The notes under the pieces: model-generated | The model's database searches: none | Told to the model about the DNA's origin: nothing | Seen by the model: only the letters and a program-made list of their open reading frames with translations | Assembly: GCF_025960985.1 (NCBI RefSeq) | Contig: NZ_JAOQMX010000040.1 | Location: 1 to 41,481, forward strand | DNA: 41,481 nt | DNA from: Flavobacterium psychraerolatum | Lineage (GTDB): Bacteria; Bacteroidota; Bacteroidia; Flavobacteriales; Flavobacteriaceae | Direction: 5' to 3' | Translations under genes and position numbers: made by a program | Shown here: piece after piece, positions 7,564 through 15,594 of the stretch | Numbering within the stretch: position 1 is the stretch's first letter | How the letters are laid out: each line of letters begins with the position of its first letter

Positions 7564-8631
7564 TTATTTTAATTGAGCACGTTCATATTGTTTTGGCCAA
7601 GCAAGGTCGTCTTGCAATTCTTGTGCAAATTGCTGTGGTAAATTCGGGTTTCTTAGCGATGCTCTAGCAAACATGACTAAATCTGCTTGGTGGTTGGTTA
7701 AAATATCTTCTGCTTGTTTTGCTTCTGTGATTAATCCCACGGCGCTGACTAGGATTCCTGTTTCTTTTTTTATTTTCTCTGCAAACGAAACTTGATACAT
7801 TGGGGCTACAGGAATTTTTTGATGTGAAACGGCACCTCCTGTAGAAACGTCAATCAAATCGACACCTTTGTCTTTTAGGATTTGGCTCAATTGAACCGAT
7901 TCTTCTATCGACCAGCCGCCTTCTGCCCAGTCTGTTGCCGAGATACGTACAAATAATGGCAAGTCTGACGGCCATTCAGATTGTACAGCTGCTATTGTTT
8001 CTAGGGTAAAACGAATGCGGTTTTCAAAGCTTCCACCATATTCATCAGTTCTCAAATTAGAGAGCGGTGATAAAAATTCATGAATCAAATAGCCGTGTGC
8101 GGCATGAATTTCGAGTACTTCATAGCCTGCAAGCAAAGCTCTTTTGGTGGCCGATTTGAAGGCTTGAACAATATGTTGAATTTGATCTTTGTCCAAAGCA
8201 CTAGGTTCGGTTTCGTTTTGGGTAAAAGCAATGGCAGATGGAGCGACTGTTTTCCAGCCACCTTGTGAAGAGTCAAGCTGTAGATGACCTGCCCATGGTG
8301 CTGCGTGACTTGCTTTGCGACCTGCGTGTGCAAGTTGAATACCTGGAACACAATTTTGTGATCGTATAAAAGTGGTAATCTCTTTTAGTTTTTCTATTTG
8401 TTCCTCTTTCCATAAACCCAGATCCTCAGGAGAGATACGGCCTTCGGGCAGTACAGACGTTGCTTCTTGAATGATAAGTCCAGCGCCACCACTAGCTCGA
8501 CTGCCTAGGTGTACCAAATGCCAATTTGTAGCAAAGCCATCAATGGCAGAGTATTGACACATTGGTGAGATTACAATTCTATTTTTGAATGTTATTTTTT
8601 TGATGCTAAAGGGCGAAAATAATTGGGACAT
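7564..8631 (-). CDS. NADH:flavin oxidoreductase, YqjM-like old yellow enzyme
   Basis: A 355-residue FMN-dependent TIM-barrel ene-reductase. The N-terminal ISPMCQYSA carries the cysteine (C25) typical of YqjM/thermophilic-like enzymes. EIHAAHGYLIHEFLSPLSN holds the histidine pair that binds substrate, and DEYGGSFENRIRF is the next conserved block. NWHLVHLGSRASGGAGLII and the C-terminal VMFARASLRNPNLPQQ complete the pattern. Such enzymes reduce activated C=C bonds of enals, enones and nitro compounds using NAD(P)H. It is the first gene of a two-gene minus-strand unit with the Gfo/Idh oxidoreductase. Confidence 0.93.
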   Translation of the reverse strand: MSQLFSPFSIKKITFKNRIVISPMCQYSAIDGFATNWHLVHLGSRASGGAGLIIQEATSVLPEGRISPEDLGLWKEEQIEKLKEITTFIRSQNCVPGIQLAHAGRKASHAAPWAGHLQLDSSQGGWKTVAPSAIAFTQNETEPSALDKDQIQHIVQAFKSATKRALLAGYEVLEIHAAHGYLIHEFLSPLSNLRTDEYGGSFENRIRFTLETIAAVQSEWPSDLPLFVRISATDWAEGGWSIEESVQLSQILKDKGVDLIDVSTGGAVSHQKIPVAPMYQVSFAEKIKKETGILVSAVGLITEAKQAEDILTNHQADLVMFARASLRNPNLPQQFAQELQDDLAWPKQYERAQLK

Positions 8632-8795
8632 ATTTTTGGCAATATTTTTGAGTTAAAAAAAGACACTTGTATCGTAACGGTGTTTTAAAGGTAAAATTAA
8701 GGTATCTCGATTAGATGTAAATTTAATTTGAGGTAATTAACAAACATTTAAAACCTTATACGGTATTAATGCCAAAGTAATTGAATAGAAAAGCT

Positions 8796-8803
8796 TACTT
8801 TTG
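8796..8803 (+). promoter_or_regulatory. Putative -7 box of rseP
   Basis: TACTTTTG matches TAnnTTTG and lies 30 nt before the rseP start. A TTG at 8781-8783 is closer (12 nt) than the normal 17-23 nt, so only the -7 element is supported. Confidence 0.45.
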
Positions 8804-8833
8804 TGAGTTGAAAAAATGAATTAAAATTTTAAA

Positions 8834-10177
8834 ATGGAATTATTTATCAAGCTTTCTCAATTTTTATTGAGCTTATCATTACTTATTATCCTTCACGAAT
8901 TAGGACATTTTATTCCTGCTAAATTATTCAAAACCAGAGTCGAAAAATTTTATTTATTTTTTGATGTAAAATATTCATTGCTAAAGAAAAAAATTGGAGA
9001 CACCGAATACGGAATCGGTTGGTTGCCTCTTGGTGGTTATGTGAAAATCTCTGGAATGATTGACGAGAGTATGGACAAAGAGCAAATGGCTTTACCGCCT
9101 CAACCTTGGGAATTTCGTTCAAAACCAGCTTGGCAACGTTTGATCATTATGTTGGGTGGGGTGACGGTCAATTTTATTTTGGCTTTTGTAATCTATATTG
9201 GTATGGCATTTACTTATGGTGATACCTATATCGCCATGGAAGACTTAAAAGATGGTTTGCTAATTGATAACCCTGTACTACAAAAAGCAGGTTTCCAGAC
9301 TGGAGATAATATCGTTGCGGTTGATGGAGATAAAATTTCCAAATTTGACAATCAAATCAATATGAAAATCATCATGGGTCATAACGTTTTGATCGAAAGA
9401 AACGGTGCAGAAAAAAACATAGTGATGCCTAAAGATTTTATAGATCAATTGTCAAAAGTAGAGAAAGGGCAATTGGTTTCAATTCGTATGCCGTTTGTAA
9501 TTGGTGCTGTTGCGGCAGGTTCTACCAATACCGCATTGCAACCCAAAGACATGATTTTGTCATTGAACGGTCAAAAAGTGAAATATTTTGATGAAGCCAA
9601 AACTATTTTGGAGGCTAATAAAAACAAAACTGTAGCAGCCATTGTTTTGCGTAATCAAAAAGAAACACCAGTATCGTTACAAATAGATGCTGACGGAAAG
9701 ATAGGTGTTCAATTAGGTGGTTTAGGAATGGATTCTTTAGAAAAGTTAGGATACTATAAAGTACGCAAACAAGAATATACTTTTTTTGAAGCAATTCCAG
9801 TTGGGATAATGAAAGGGGAAGACCAGCTAATTGGGTATGGAAAACAATTGAAAATGATCTTTAATCCAGACACTGGAGCTTATAAACAAGTAGGTGGTTT
9901 TAAGGCGATATTTGATATTTTTCCGAGTACTTGGAGTTGGGAAGTATTTTGGTCATTGACGGCTTTATTATCGATTATGCTTGGAGTGATGAATTTATTA
10001 CCTATTCCTGCACTAGACGGAGGACATGTAATGTTTTTATTATACGAAATGATAAGTGGTAAAAAACCATCAGATAAATTCTTAGAAAATGCACAAATGG
10101 TTGGTTTTGTTTTACTTATATCCTTACTATTGTTTGCTAACGGAAATGATATCTATAAGTCGATAATTGGGAAGTAA
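8834..10177 (+). CDS. rseP: RIP site-2 zinc metalloprotease RseP
   Basis: A 447-residue intramembrane protease that cleaves membrane-anchored substrates such as anti-sigma factors and remnant signal peptides. The zinc motif HELGH is at residues 21-25 in the first membrane segment, and the third ligand is in PALDGGH (D395) in a late membrane segment. A large central region carries PDZ-like sequence (GFQTGDNIVAVDGDKI; LQPKDMILSLNGQKV), consistent with two PDZ modules. Length fits the family. It stands alone here, with a -7-like box upstream and the tRNA promoter immediately downstream. Confidence 0.95.
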   Translation: MELFIKLSQFLLSLSLLIILHELGHFIPAKLFKTRVEKFYLFFDVKYSLLKKKIGDTEYGIGWLPLGGYVKISGMIDESMDKEQMALPPQPWEFRSKPAWQRLIIMLGGVTVNFILAFVIYIGMAFTYGDTYIAMEDLKDGLLIDNPVLQKAGFQTGDNIVAVDGDKISKFDNQINMKIIMGHNVLIERNGAEKNIVMPKDFIDQLSKVEKGQLVSIRMPFVIGAVAAGSTNTALQPKDMILSLNGQKVKYFDEAKTILEANKNKTVAAIVLRNQKETPVSLQIDADGKIGVQLGGLGMDSLEKLGYYKVRKQEYTFFEAIPVGIMKGEDQLIGYGKQLKMIFNPDTGAYKQVGGFKAIFDIFPSTWSWEVFWSLTALLSIMLGVMNLLPIPALDGGHVMFLLYEMISGKKPSDKFLENAQMVGFVLLISLLLFANGNDIYKSIIGK

Positions 10178-10205
10178 AAAATATTTAATTTTTTTTATTT
10201 TTTGC

Positions 10206-10235
10206 TTGCAGAAGTCAAATTTAGCCCTATCTTTG
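10206..10235 (+). promoter_or_regulatory. Promoter of the tRNA-Asn pair
   Basis: TTG (10206-10208), 19 nt, then TATCTTTG (10228-10235) gives a full match to TTG-N17-23-TAnnTTTG. It lies 76 nt before the first mature tRNA end. Confidence 0.7.
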
Positions 10236-10310
10236 CAACCGCTTAGACAAACAAATACAACGTTCTTACTAAGCATATAAATATACCTGTACGCAATACA
10301 ATATACAGTT

Positions 10311-10384
10311 TCCTTCTTAGCTCAGTTGGTTAGAGCATCTGACTGTTAATCAGAGGGTCCTTGGTTCGAGCCCAAGAGAGGGAG
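10311..10384 (+). tRNA. tRNA-Asn (anticodon GTT), copy 1
   Basis: A 74-nt cloverleaf. The acceptor arms tccttct and agaggga pair over 7 bp with one G-U. The anticodon arm ctgactgttaatcag gives GTT, and the T arm is cttgg/ccaag around ttcgagc. The discriminator base is G and CCA is not encoded. A strong terminator follows at once. Confidence 0.95.
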
Positions 10385-10388
10385 CTAC

Positions 10389-10420
10389 AAAAAATCCAGT
10401 TTCTGAAACTGGATTTTTTA
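10389..10420 (+). terminator. Intrinsic terminator after tRNA-Asn copy 1
   Basis: The arms aaaaatccagttt and aaactggattttt form a stem of about 13 bp ending in a T run. Because it separates two identical tRNA genes, readthrough or a second promoter is needed for copy 2. Confidence 0.8.
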
Positions 10421-10464
10421 ATTTTTACGGAGACGTATATCTCCTTTGTTGTACATATATAGTT

Positions 10465-10538
10465 TCCTTCTTAGCTCAGTTGGTTAGAGCATCTGACTGT
10501 TAATCAGAGGGTCCTTGGTTCGAGCCCAAGAGAGGGAG
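10465..10538 (+). tRNA. tRNA-Asn (anticodon GTT), copy 2
   Basis: This 74-nt gene is identical to copy 1. Similarity also extends about 12 nt upstream (atata-agtt on both sides), which indicates a recent tandem duplication with about 80 nt between the mature sequences. Confidence 0.95.
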
Positions 10539-10545
10539 CAAATTA

Positions 10546-10577
10546 GAAAAGCCTGACAGTGATGTCGGGCTTTTTGC
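10546..10577 (+). terminator. Intrinsic terminator after tRNA-Asn copy 2
   Basis: The stem aaaagcctgac / gtcgggcttttt has one wobble or mismatch and a T tail, directly after the second tRNA. Its sequence differs from the first terminator. Confidence 0.75.
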
Positions 10578-10704
10578 ATTTATAAAAAGATATTCATGAA
10601 TATAGTCTGCATTCTTTTTTAGAAAAACTAAATACGTTTTATACTGGGTTCACTGACTACCTAAAAGAAAGATTGCTATTTCATCAAAATGCTAAAGCTA
10701 GGGG

Positions 10705-10845
10705 GTGTTTGATTACAATGCAGATGATTGGTCTGTGTTCTTAACAATTGAAAGTATCTCAAGATTACATGGTTTAACTATTGAAGCTCACATGAAATTA
10801 ATGAAAAGGCAGGGTTATATTCGAAATTTAAAAATATATCCTTAA
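10705..10845 (+). other. Possible small ORF or gene remnant (46 codons)
   Basis: A frame opening at GTG 10705 reads VFDYNADDWSVFLTIESI and continues with SRLHGLTIEAHMKLMKRQGY to a stop at 10843-10845. The composition looks protein-like rather than random, but the frame is preceded by a stop and I know no family for it. It lies between tRNA-Asn copy 2 and a broken tRNA 3' end, so it may be what is left of an integrated element. The rest of 10578-11006 has no recognisable gene. Confidence 0.25.
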
Positions 10846-10869
10846 ATGATTGAAAAACTATACCAAATT

Positions 10870-10932
10870 ATTTTGACTGTAAATCATAGTTCCGTTAGCT
10901 ATCGGAATTGGTTCGAGCCAAAACAGGGAGCA
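10870..10932 (+). pseudogene. Decayed tRNA 3' half (tRNA-Asn-like)
   Basis: The tail ggttcgagcc...agggagcaaat matches the T arm, acceptor 3' strand and downstream flank of tRNA-Asn copy 2. The region before it keeps a rough anticodon-like arm (tgactgtaaatca), but there is no D arm and no 5' acceptor strand. The T stem has one mismatch. It is either a decayed third tandem copy or an old attachment-site duplicate at a tRNA 3' end. Confidence 0.55.
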
Positions 10933-10935
10933 AAT

Positions 10936-10972
10936 AAAAAAAGCCATTCAACAAATTGAAGGGCTTTTTTGC
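10936..10972. terminator. Intrinsic terminator after the tRNA remnant
   Basis: The arms aaaaaagccattcaa and ttgaagggctttttt form a stem of about 14 bp with one mismatch and a T run. It can also end transcription of the convergent DinB-like gene. Confidence 0.7.
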
Positions 10973-11006
10973 TGGGTGAGCTCAATAATTTTTTTTAAAA
11001 AAATAC

Positions 11007-11465
11007 TTAGACCAACTTCTTCAAACGCATCATAATTCCAATATGCATACCTTCATGAAAAACGTTAAAGCTAATTGCGTCAGCAAAGTTTTTAAGTACA
11101 AACCCTGTTGAGGTTTGGTATTCATTATAATTCACAAATAGACCGTTTTCAAAATCCTTTTCTGTTTGTACAATAGTAGCAACAAGTAAAGATTTAATTT
11201 CGGCAACCTCTGCTTCAGTCGCAGGAGCAGTAACCTCTGTACCTTTTTTATATCGTTCCATCAATTCATCCGAGATCTGCATCGGTAAACCCGAGAATTT
11301 ATAGAGTAGCACTTGCTGCGTCACGACCATATGCGCGATATTCCAAATCAAATTATTGTGGTAACCCTCTGGAGTTGTGTTTAATTGCTCCAAAGTATAG
11401 TGCTCCAGAAATTGTCCTGCCAAATTTCGTTGTATTTTCAAAACCTCAAATAGTGAATCCTTCAT
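11007..11465 (-). CDS. DinB family protein
   Basis: A 152-residue four-helix-bundle protein of the DinB/DfsB type. Conserved metal-binding histidines are visible in NLIWNIAHMVVTQQVLLYK (near residue 45) and in the C-terminal FNVFHEGMHIGIMMRLKKL (HxxxH near residues 137-141). The family includes metal-dependent thiol transferases and many members of unknown function, so no reaction is assigned. It is a monocistronic minus-strand gene divergent from the ArsC-like gene. Confidence 0.88.
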   Translation of the reverse strand: MKDSLFEVLKIQRNLAGQFLEHYTLEQLNTTPEGYHNNLIWNIAHMVVTQQVLLYKFSGLPMQISDELMERYKKGTEVTAPATEAEVAEIKSLLVATIVQTEKDFENGLFVNYNEYQTSTGFVLKNFADAISFNVFHEGMHIGIMMRLKKLV

Positions 11466-11537
11466 CTGTTTTTTTTTATAAAAATACGCATTTTACGCCT
11501 TAAATAAGGTTACTTTGCAATTAGAAATTCCATTATC

Positions 11538-11894
11538 ATGAACAAAATATATTATTTAGCCAGCTGCGACACCTGTCGAAAAATCATCAAAGCCTTACCC
11601 AAAGACCTTGACTTGGCGTACCACGACATCAAACAAAATCCGATTACAGAGGCCGATTTAGAGCAATTATACCAATTAGCAGGCAGCTACGAAGCACTTT
11701 TTAGTAAAAAAGCAGTTTTGTACAAAACCTTAAACTTAAAAGATAAATCCTTAACCGAGGCCGATTACAAAAAATACCTCCTAGAGCATTACACCTTTTT
11801 GAGTCGCCCAGTATTCGTAATAGAGGACCAAATATTCATAGGTAACACCCAGCCAAACATCCTCAAATTACACAAAAAATTAGGATTAGTGTAG
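11538..11894 (+). CDS. ArsC/Spx-like thioredoxin-fold protein
   Basis: A 118-residue protein of the ArsC-related family. It opens with IYYLASCDTCRKIIKAL; CxxC is at about residues 10-13, the position used by ArsC and Spx. The family's C-terminal pattern is present as FLSRPVFVIEDQIFIGNTQP, containing the R-P pair. Arsenate reductase activity is possible, but most small chromosomal members of this group in Bacteroidetes are uncharacterised, and no ars genes are nearby. A modular repeat (copy E) follows. Confidence 0.87.
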   Translation: MNKIYYLASCDTCRKIIKALPKDLDLAYHDIKQNPITEADLEQLYQLAGSYEALFSKKAVLYKTLNLKDKSLTEADYKKYLLEHYTFLSRPVFVIEDQIFIGNTQPNILKLHKKLGLV

Positions 11895-11924
11895 ATTAAA
11901 ATTAAGATTATTTGGGCATGCCAC

Positions 11925-12028
11925 CAGTAAACAAAGGGGCTTAATTTAGCAAGCGCTTACAAAGCCCCTTTGTTTACTGCTGCCGGGCTATCCATGCTAC
12001 TTCGGTAGCTTATTACTATCCCTCACGC
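11925..12028. repeat. Modular hairpin repeat, copy E (minus orientation)
   Basis: Read on the minus strand it begins gcgtgagggatagtaa, has a small hairpin gctaccgaagtagc (a 5-bp stem with a CGAA loop) and then tagcccggc (core 11982-12028). Beyond the core is a perfect 18-bp stem: 11925-11942 pairs with 11962-11979 (cagtaaacaaaggggctt). The same two-part design occurs at copy F (36495-36600). Confidence 0.7.
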
Positions 12029-12335
12029 GGAGCAACTGTGGACTCACGCAATTTTTAACAAAGTACAAAAAATTATAAATTTAGGAGTTATATTCAAGGA
12101 AGAATTTTCCTTAATTTAGTAATATCGTTAATTAAAAATCCTAAATAATTTGGCATATTTCTGTCTAGATCCTATAAGTTTTTAAAACTTGAAATAAGCA
12201 GATAGAAAGAAAAAAGAGTAAATTTAAAAACACGCATTTTACCACCGTGTTTATGCTATGAATCTTTGTGTAACCCAATGTCAAAGCACGCCCAAAAAAC
12301 TTTTTACGTATATTTGAACTTTCTTATAAAATAGT
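12029..12335. other. Intergenic region before yicC
   Basis: The 307 nt hold no recognisable gene. The only signal seen is TATATTTG at 12309-12316, a -7 box of the TAnnTTTG type 20 nt before the yicC start. A -33 TTG at normal spacing is not visible. Confidence 0.5.
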
Positions 12336-13196
12336 ATGATACAATCAATGACAGGTTTTGGTAAAGCCACTTTACAATTACCGACCAAAAAAGTTACCGT
12401 AGAAGTAAAATCACTCAATAGTAAAGGATTAGACCTTAGCGTCCGAATGCCTTCATTGTACCGCGAAATGGAGTTGGGACTACGTACTCAAATTGCTACC
12501 AAACTTGAAAGAGGTAAAGTAGATTTCTCCATTTATATCGAGAGCACGGCTGAGCAAACATCAACAAAAGTCAATGTGCCTATTGTGAAAGCCTACATGA
12601 ATCAGTTACGTGAAGTCTATCCAGAAGCCAACGAAACTGAATTAATGAAAATGGCCATCCGCATGCCGGATACCATGAAGACGGAGAGAGAAGAAATAGA
12701 TGTAACCGAATGGGCTAAAATCCAAACCGTTATCGAAGAAGCAGTTCAAAACATATTAAACTTCCGTAGAGACGAAGGGCAATCTCTGGAGCGTGAATTC
12801 CAATTGCGTATTGGTAATATTCGTCAGTATATGGAAGAGGCGCTGGTATTAGATCCAGAAAGAGTACAAGCTATCAAAGATCGTTTACAAACAGCCATAG
12901 CAGAATTGGCTGTCAATGTTGATGCCAACCGTTTTGAGCAAGAGCTCATTTATTATCTAGAGAAACTAGATATCACCGAAGAAAAAGTACGTTTGACCAA
13001 CCACTTGGATTATTTTCTAGAAACAATCAACGGTACAGAAGCCAACGGTAGAAAACTAGGATTCATTACTCAAGAAATGGGAAGAGAAATCAATACCATG
13101 GGCTCCAAATCCAATCATGCACAAATGCAGAAATTGGTGGTACAAATGAAAGATGAATTGGAGAAAATAAAAGAGCAAGTACTTAACGTACTCTAA
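12336..13196 (+). CDS. YicC/YloC family endoribonuclease-like protein
   Basis: A 286-residue protein of normal YicC length. The family start MIQSMTGFGKA is exact, and VEVKSLNSKGLDLSVRMP near residues 22-39 follows. The C-terminal half (DUF1732) ends in NGRKLGFITQEMGREINTMG and SKSNHAQMQKLVVQMKDELE. YicC proteins have been reported as endoribonucleases acting on RNA turnover. It is followed by gmk after 51 nt and nadD after gmk, the conserved Bacteroidetes order, so the three are probably one transcript. Confidence 0.93.
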   Translation: MIQSMTGFGKATLQLPTKKVTVEVKSLNSKGLDLSVRMPSLYREMELGLRTQIATKLERGKVDFSIYIESTAEQTSTKVNVPIVKAYMNQLREVYPEANETELMKMAIRMPDTMKTEREEIDVTEWAKIQTVIEEAVQNILNFRRDEGQSLEREFQLRIGNIRQYMEEALVLDPERVQAIKDRLQTAIAELAVNVDANRFEQELIYYLEKLDITEEKVRLTNHLDYFLETINGTEANGRKLGFITQEMGREINTMGSKSNHAQMQKLVVQMKDELEKIKEQVLNVL

Positions 13197-13247
13197 TCAC
13201 CCTGAATCCCCGAAGAATGGATAAATATCAGGATAATGTAATTATCG

Positions 13248-13823
13248 ATGAAAACAAAAGGTAAATTAATCGTATTTTCAGCACCATCTGGATCTGGAAA
13301 AACCACTATAGTAAGGCATTTATTAAAACAAGAGGATTTGAATCTTGAATTTTCTATTTCTGCAGCCACACGAGAAGCTCGTGGAGAAGAAGAAAGTGGA
13401 AAAGATTATTACTTTATGTCATTAGATCAGTTTAAAACGCACATCAAAGGGGAAGATTTCGTAGAATGGGAAGAAGTCTATCGCGATAACTTTTACGGAA
13501 CTTTAAAAAGTGAAGTCGAACGCATTTGGGCTTTGGGCAAAAACGTTATTTTTGATATTGATGTAGCGGGAGGATTGCGAATCAAGTCAAAATTTCCAGA
13601 GGAAACATTAGCCGTATTCGTAAAACCACCAAGTGTTGATGAGTTGAAACGAAGATTAAAAGAACGTTCTACCGAAAGCGAAGACAAAATCAATATGCGT
13701 ATTGCCAAAGCACACGTAGAATTGGCCACCGCACCACAATTTGATGTTGTGATTAAGAACTATGAACTGGGTATAGCACTTGAAGAAGCATATGAGCTAG
13801 TGAAAGATTTTGTGAATAAATAG
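13248..13823 (+). CDS. gmk: Guanylate kinase
   Basis: A 191-residue enzyme that phosphorylates GMP to GDP with ATP. The P-loop APSGSGKTT is at residues 12-20. The GMP-binding part has the AATREAR and GKDYYFMSLDQF segments near residues 39-61, and the lid contains LKERSTESEDKINMR. Length and motifs are complete. It lies between yicC and nadD. Confidence 0.96.
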   Translation: MKTKGKLIVFSAPSGSGKTTIVRHLLKQEDLNLEFSISAATREARGEEESGKDYYFMSLDQFKTHIKGEDFVEWEEVYRDNFYGTLKSEVERIWALGKNVIFDIDVAGGLRIKSKFPEETLAVFVKPPSVDELKRRLKERSTESEDKINMRIAKAHVELATAPQFDVVIKNYELGIALEEAYELVKDFVNK

Positions 13824-13875
13824 TTTTATCAAAATAATATTTTACCTAAATTGCAGTATCTATCATTTGTAGCTA

Positions 13876-13894
13876 TTCAATAGTTACTATTGAA
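13876..13894. repeat. 19-bp near-perfect palindrome between gmk and nadD
   Basis: ttcaatagt and actattgaa are exact complements around a single T. The element lies 68 nt before nadD. It may be a binding site or simply a small hairpin; there is no T run. Confidence 0.4.
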
Positions 13895-13962
13895 TTCTAA
13901 CCACAATTAACCAAATTACAGATCACTAATTACGAATCCCAAGTTACAAAAAAACTAAAGAA

Positions 13963-14574
13963 ATGAAAATAGGACTTTATTTTGGAACATTTAACCCCAT
14001 GCACGTGGGGCATTTGATTATAGCAAACCACATGGTAGAACATACCGATTTGGATCAAGTCTGGATGGTGGTAACGCCACACAATCCTTTGAAAAAAAAA
14101 TCGAGCCTACTAGATGATTACCATCGTTTGCACATGGTGCAGTTGGCAACCGATAATTATCCAAAGTTAAAAGCCACGGATATTGAGTTCAAATTGCCGC
14201 AACCCAATTATACGACTCATACCTTAACATATCTAGAAGAAAAATATGCTAACTATGAGTTCGCCTTGATTATGGGAGAAGACAATCTAAACTCTTTACA
14301 CAAATGGAAAAACTACGAAGTAATTCTTGAAAATTATTCTTTGTATGTCTATCCTAGACTAGAAACCAAAGACGTGGTAGCTGATGGAGTAGTAAACGGA
14401 ACAGATAAATTTGATTATAAAAACAATCCGAAAATTAAGATGATTGATGCTCCTGTAGTTGAGATATCTTCGACTTTTATTCGGGAGAATATCAAAAATA
14501 AAAATAATGTGCAACCATTACTACCGTCTAAAGTATGGGAATATATTGACCACAATAATTTTTATAAAAAATAG
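13963..14574 (+). CDS. nadD: Nicotinate-nucleotide adenylyltransferase
   Basis: A 203-residue nucleotidyltransferase that joins nicotinate mononucleotide to AMP in NAD synthesis. The GTFNPMHVGH motif at residues 8-17 is the nucleotide-binding HxGH signature, and ISSTFIR near residue 168 is the second conserved (SxTxxR) motif. NYTTHTLTYL and MGEDNLNSLHKWKNYE are the substrate-site blocks of NadD. It is the last gene of the yicC-gmk-nadD group, 139 nt after gmk. Confidence 0.95.
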   Translation: MKIGLYFGTFNPMHVGHLIIANHMVEHTDLDQVWMVVTPHNPLKKKSSLLDDYHRLHMVQLATDNYPKLKATDIEFKLPQPNYTTHTLTYLEEKYANYEFALIMGEDNLNSLHKWKNYEVILENYSLYVYPRLETKDVVADGVVNGTDKFDYKNNPKIKMIDAPVVEISSTFIRENIKNKNNVQPLLPSKVWEYIDHNNFYKK

Positions 14575-14801
14575 GAGGTTTACAATTGCTTATCTTTTTG
14601 TATGTTAGCATAGTTATTCAATAAATTAATTAGCTTGTTCGTGAGTTTATAATTAGTTTGTTGAATACTAGTTGCTAATATATTGATAGTATTTAAAGTT
14701 ATTTATTTATTAGGTAAACTATATTGTAGTCATCTGTCAATAATAAAAAGCACCTATTTTTCGGGGGTGAGTGAAAAAATGAGTAATTAGATTTTGTAAC
14801 T

Positions 14802-15578
14802 ATGAAACTGCTGAAATATGATGAAATGAAGAAATCTTGGCTTGAATTGGCTAAGTACACTGATGAGGAGATGGATTCTGATTTTAAATTAGAATTGTAT
14901 CGAAAGCTTCAGAACATATTTCATGTAGGTGAGTTTTACTATTTTATTGTCAACTTTGCCACTCTTGAGGTAGAGTGGATTTGTACTGATGTCGAGAAGA
15001 TTTTAGGATTAAAAGATAAAAAAGACTTCACCATGAAGTATCTTTTTGATAACATTCATCCTGATGACAAAAAGAGATTTGTTAGTTATGAACGCCAAGC
15101 GATAGCTTTTTTTAATTCACTAGAGCCCTCAAAAGTATTAAACTATAAGCTGAGTTATGACTACCGAGTACAACAAATGGATGGGAAGTATATTTGGATC
15201 CTGATGCAATGTGTTCCTATACAAAGCAATGAAGATGGTGCTCTTATCAGAGTTTTAGATATTCATACCGATATAACTCACTTAAAAACAGATAATCAAC
15301 CATCGGGTTTGTCTTTCTTAGGTTTGAATGGGGAGCCTTCTTTTATTAATGTCCCAGCTGAAGAATTATTTTTAAACCCTTCGAAAGATTTATTTACACC
15401 AAGAGAAAAAGAAATTATAAAACTAATTGTTGAAGGCAACAAAAGTCCTCAAATAGCTGAATTTCTATCTATTTCAGTTCATACTGTAAACACACATCGC
15501 AAAAACATTATGCACAAATCAAAATGTAGTAATTGGATTGAGTTTTCATCCAAAATAGTTGCAAGTGGCTGGTTGTAA
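14802..15578 (+). CDS. PAS domain-LuxR-type transcriptional regulator
   Basis: A 258-residue regulator. The PAS-like domain spans about residues 45-160, with VEWICTDVEKILGLKD, IHPDDKKRF and YRVQQMDGKYIWILMQCVP (PAS_3-like pattern). The C-terminal LuxR helix-turn-helix (about 192-254) is clear: LFTPREKEIIKLIVEGNKSP then IAEFLSISVHTVNTHRKNIM. The signal it senses is unknown. The gene is isolated, with a 227-nt upstream gap, and is convergent with the LysR gene. Similar stand-alone PAS-LuxR proteins are common in flavobacteria. Confidence 0.88.
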   Translation: MKLLKYDEMKKSWLELAKYTDEEMDSDFKLELYRKLQNIFHVGEFYYFIVNFATLEVEWICTDVEKILGLKDKKDFTMKYLFDNIHPDDKKRFVSYERQAIAFFNSLEPSKVLNYKLSYDYRVQQMDGKYIWILMQCVPIQSNEDGALIRVLDIHTDITHLKTDNQPSGLSFLGLNGEPSFINVPAEELFLNPSKDLFTPREKEIIKLIVEGNKSPQIAEFLSISVHTVNTHRKNIMHKSKCSNWIEFSSKIVASGWL

Positions 15579-15594
15579 TGGGACTGTTGTTTAC

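Noticed and set aside
10870..10932. Functional third tRNA (for example tRNA-Tyr, from the gtaaat loop)
   Set aside because: There is no 5' acceptor strand or D arm and the anticodon stem pairs poorly, so a cloverleaf cannot form.
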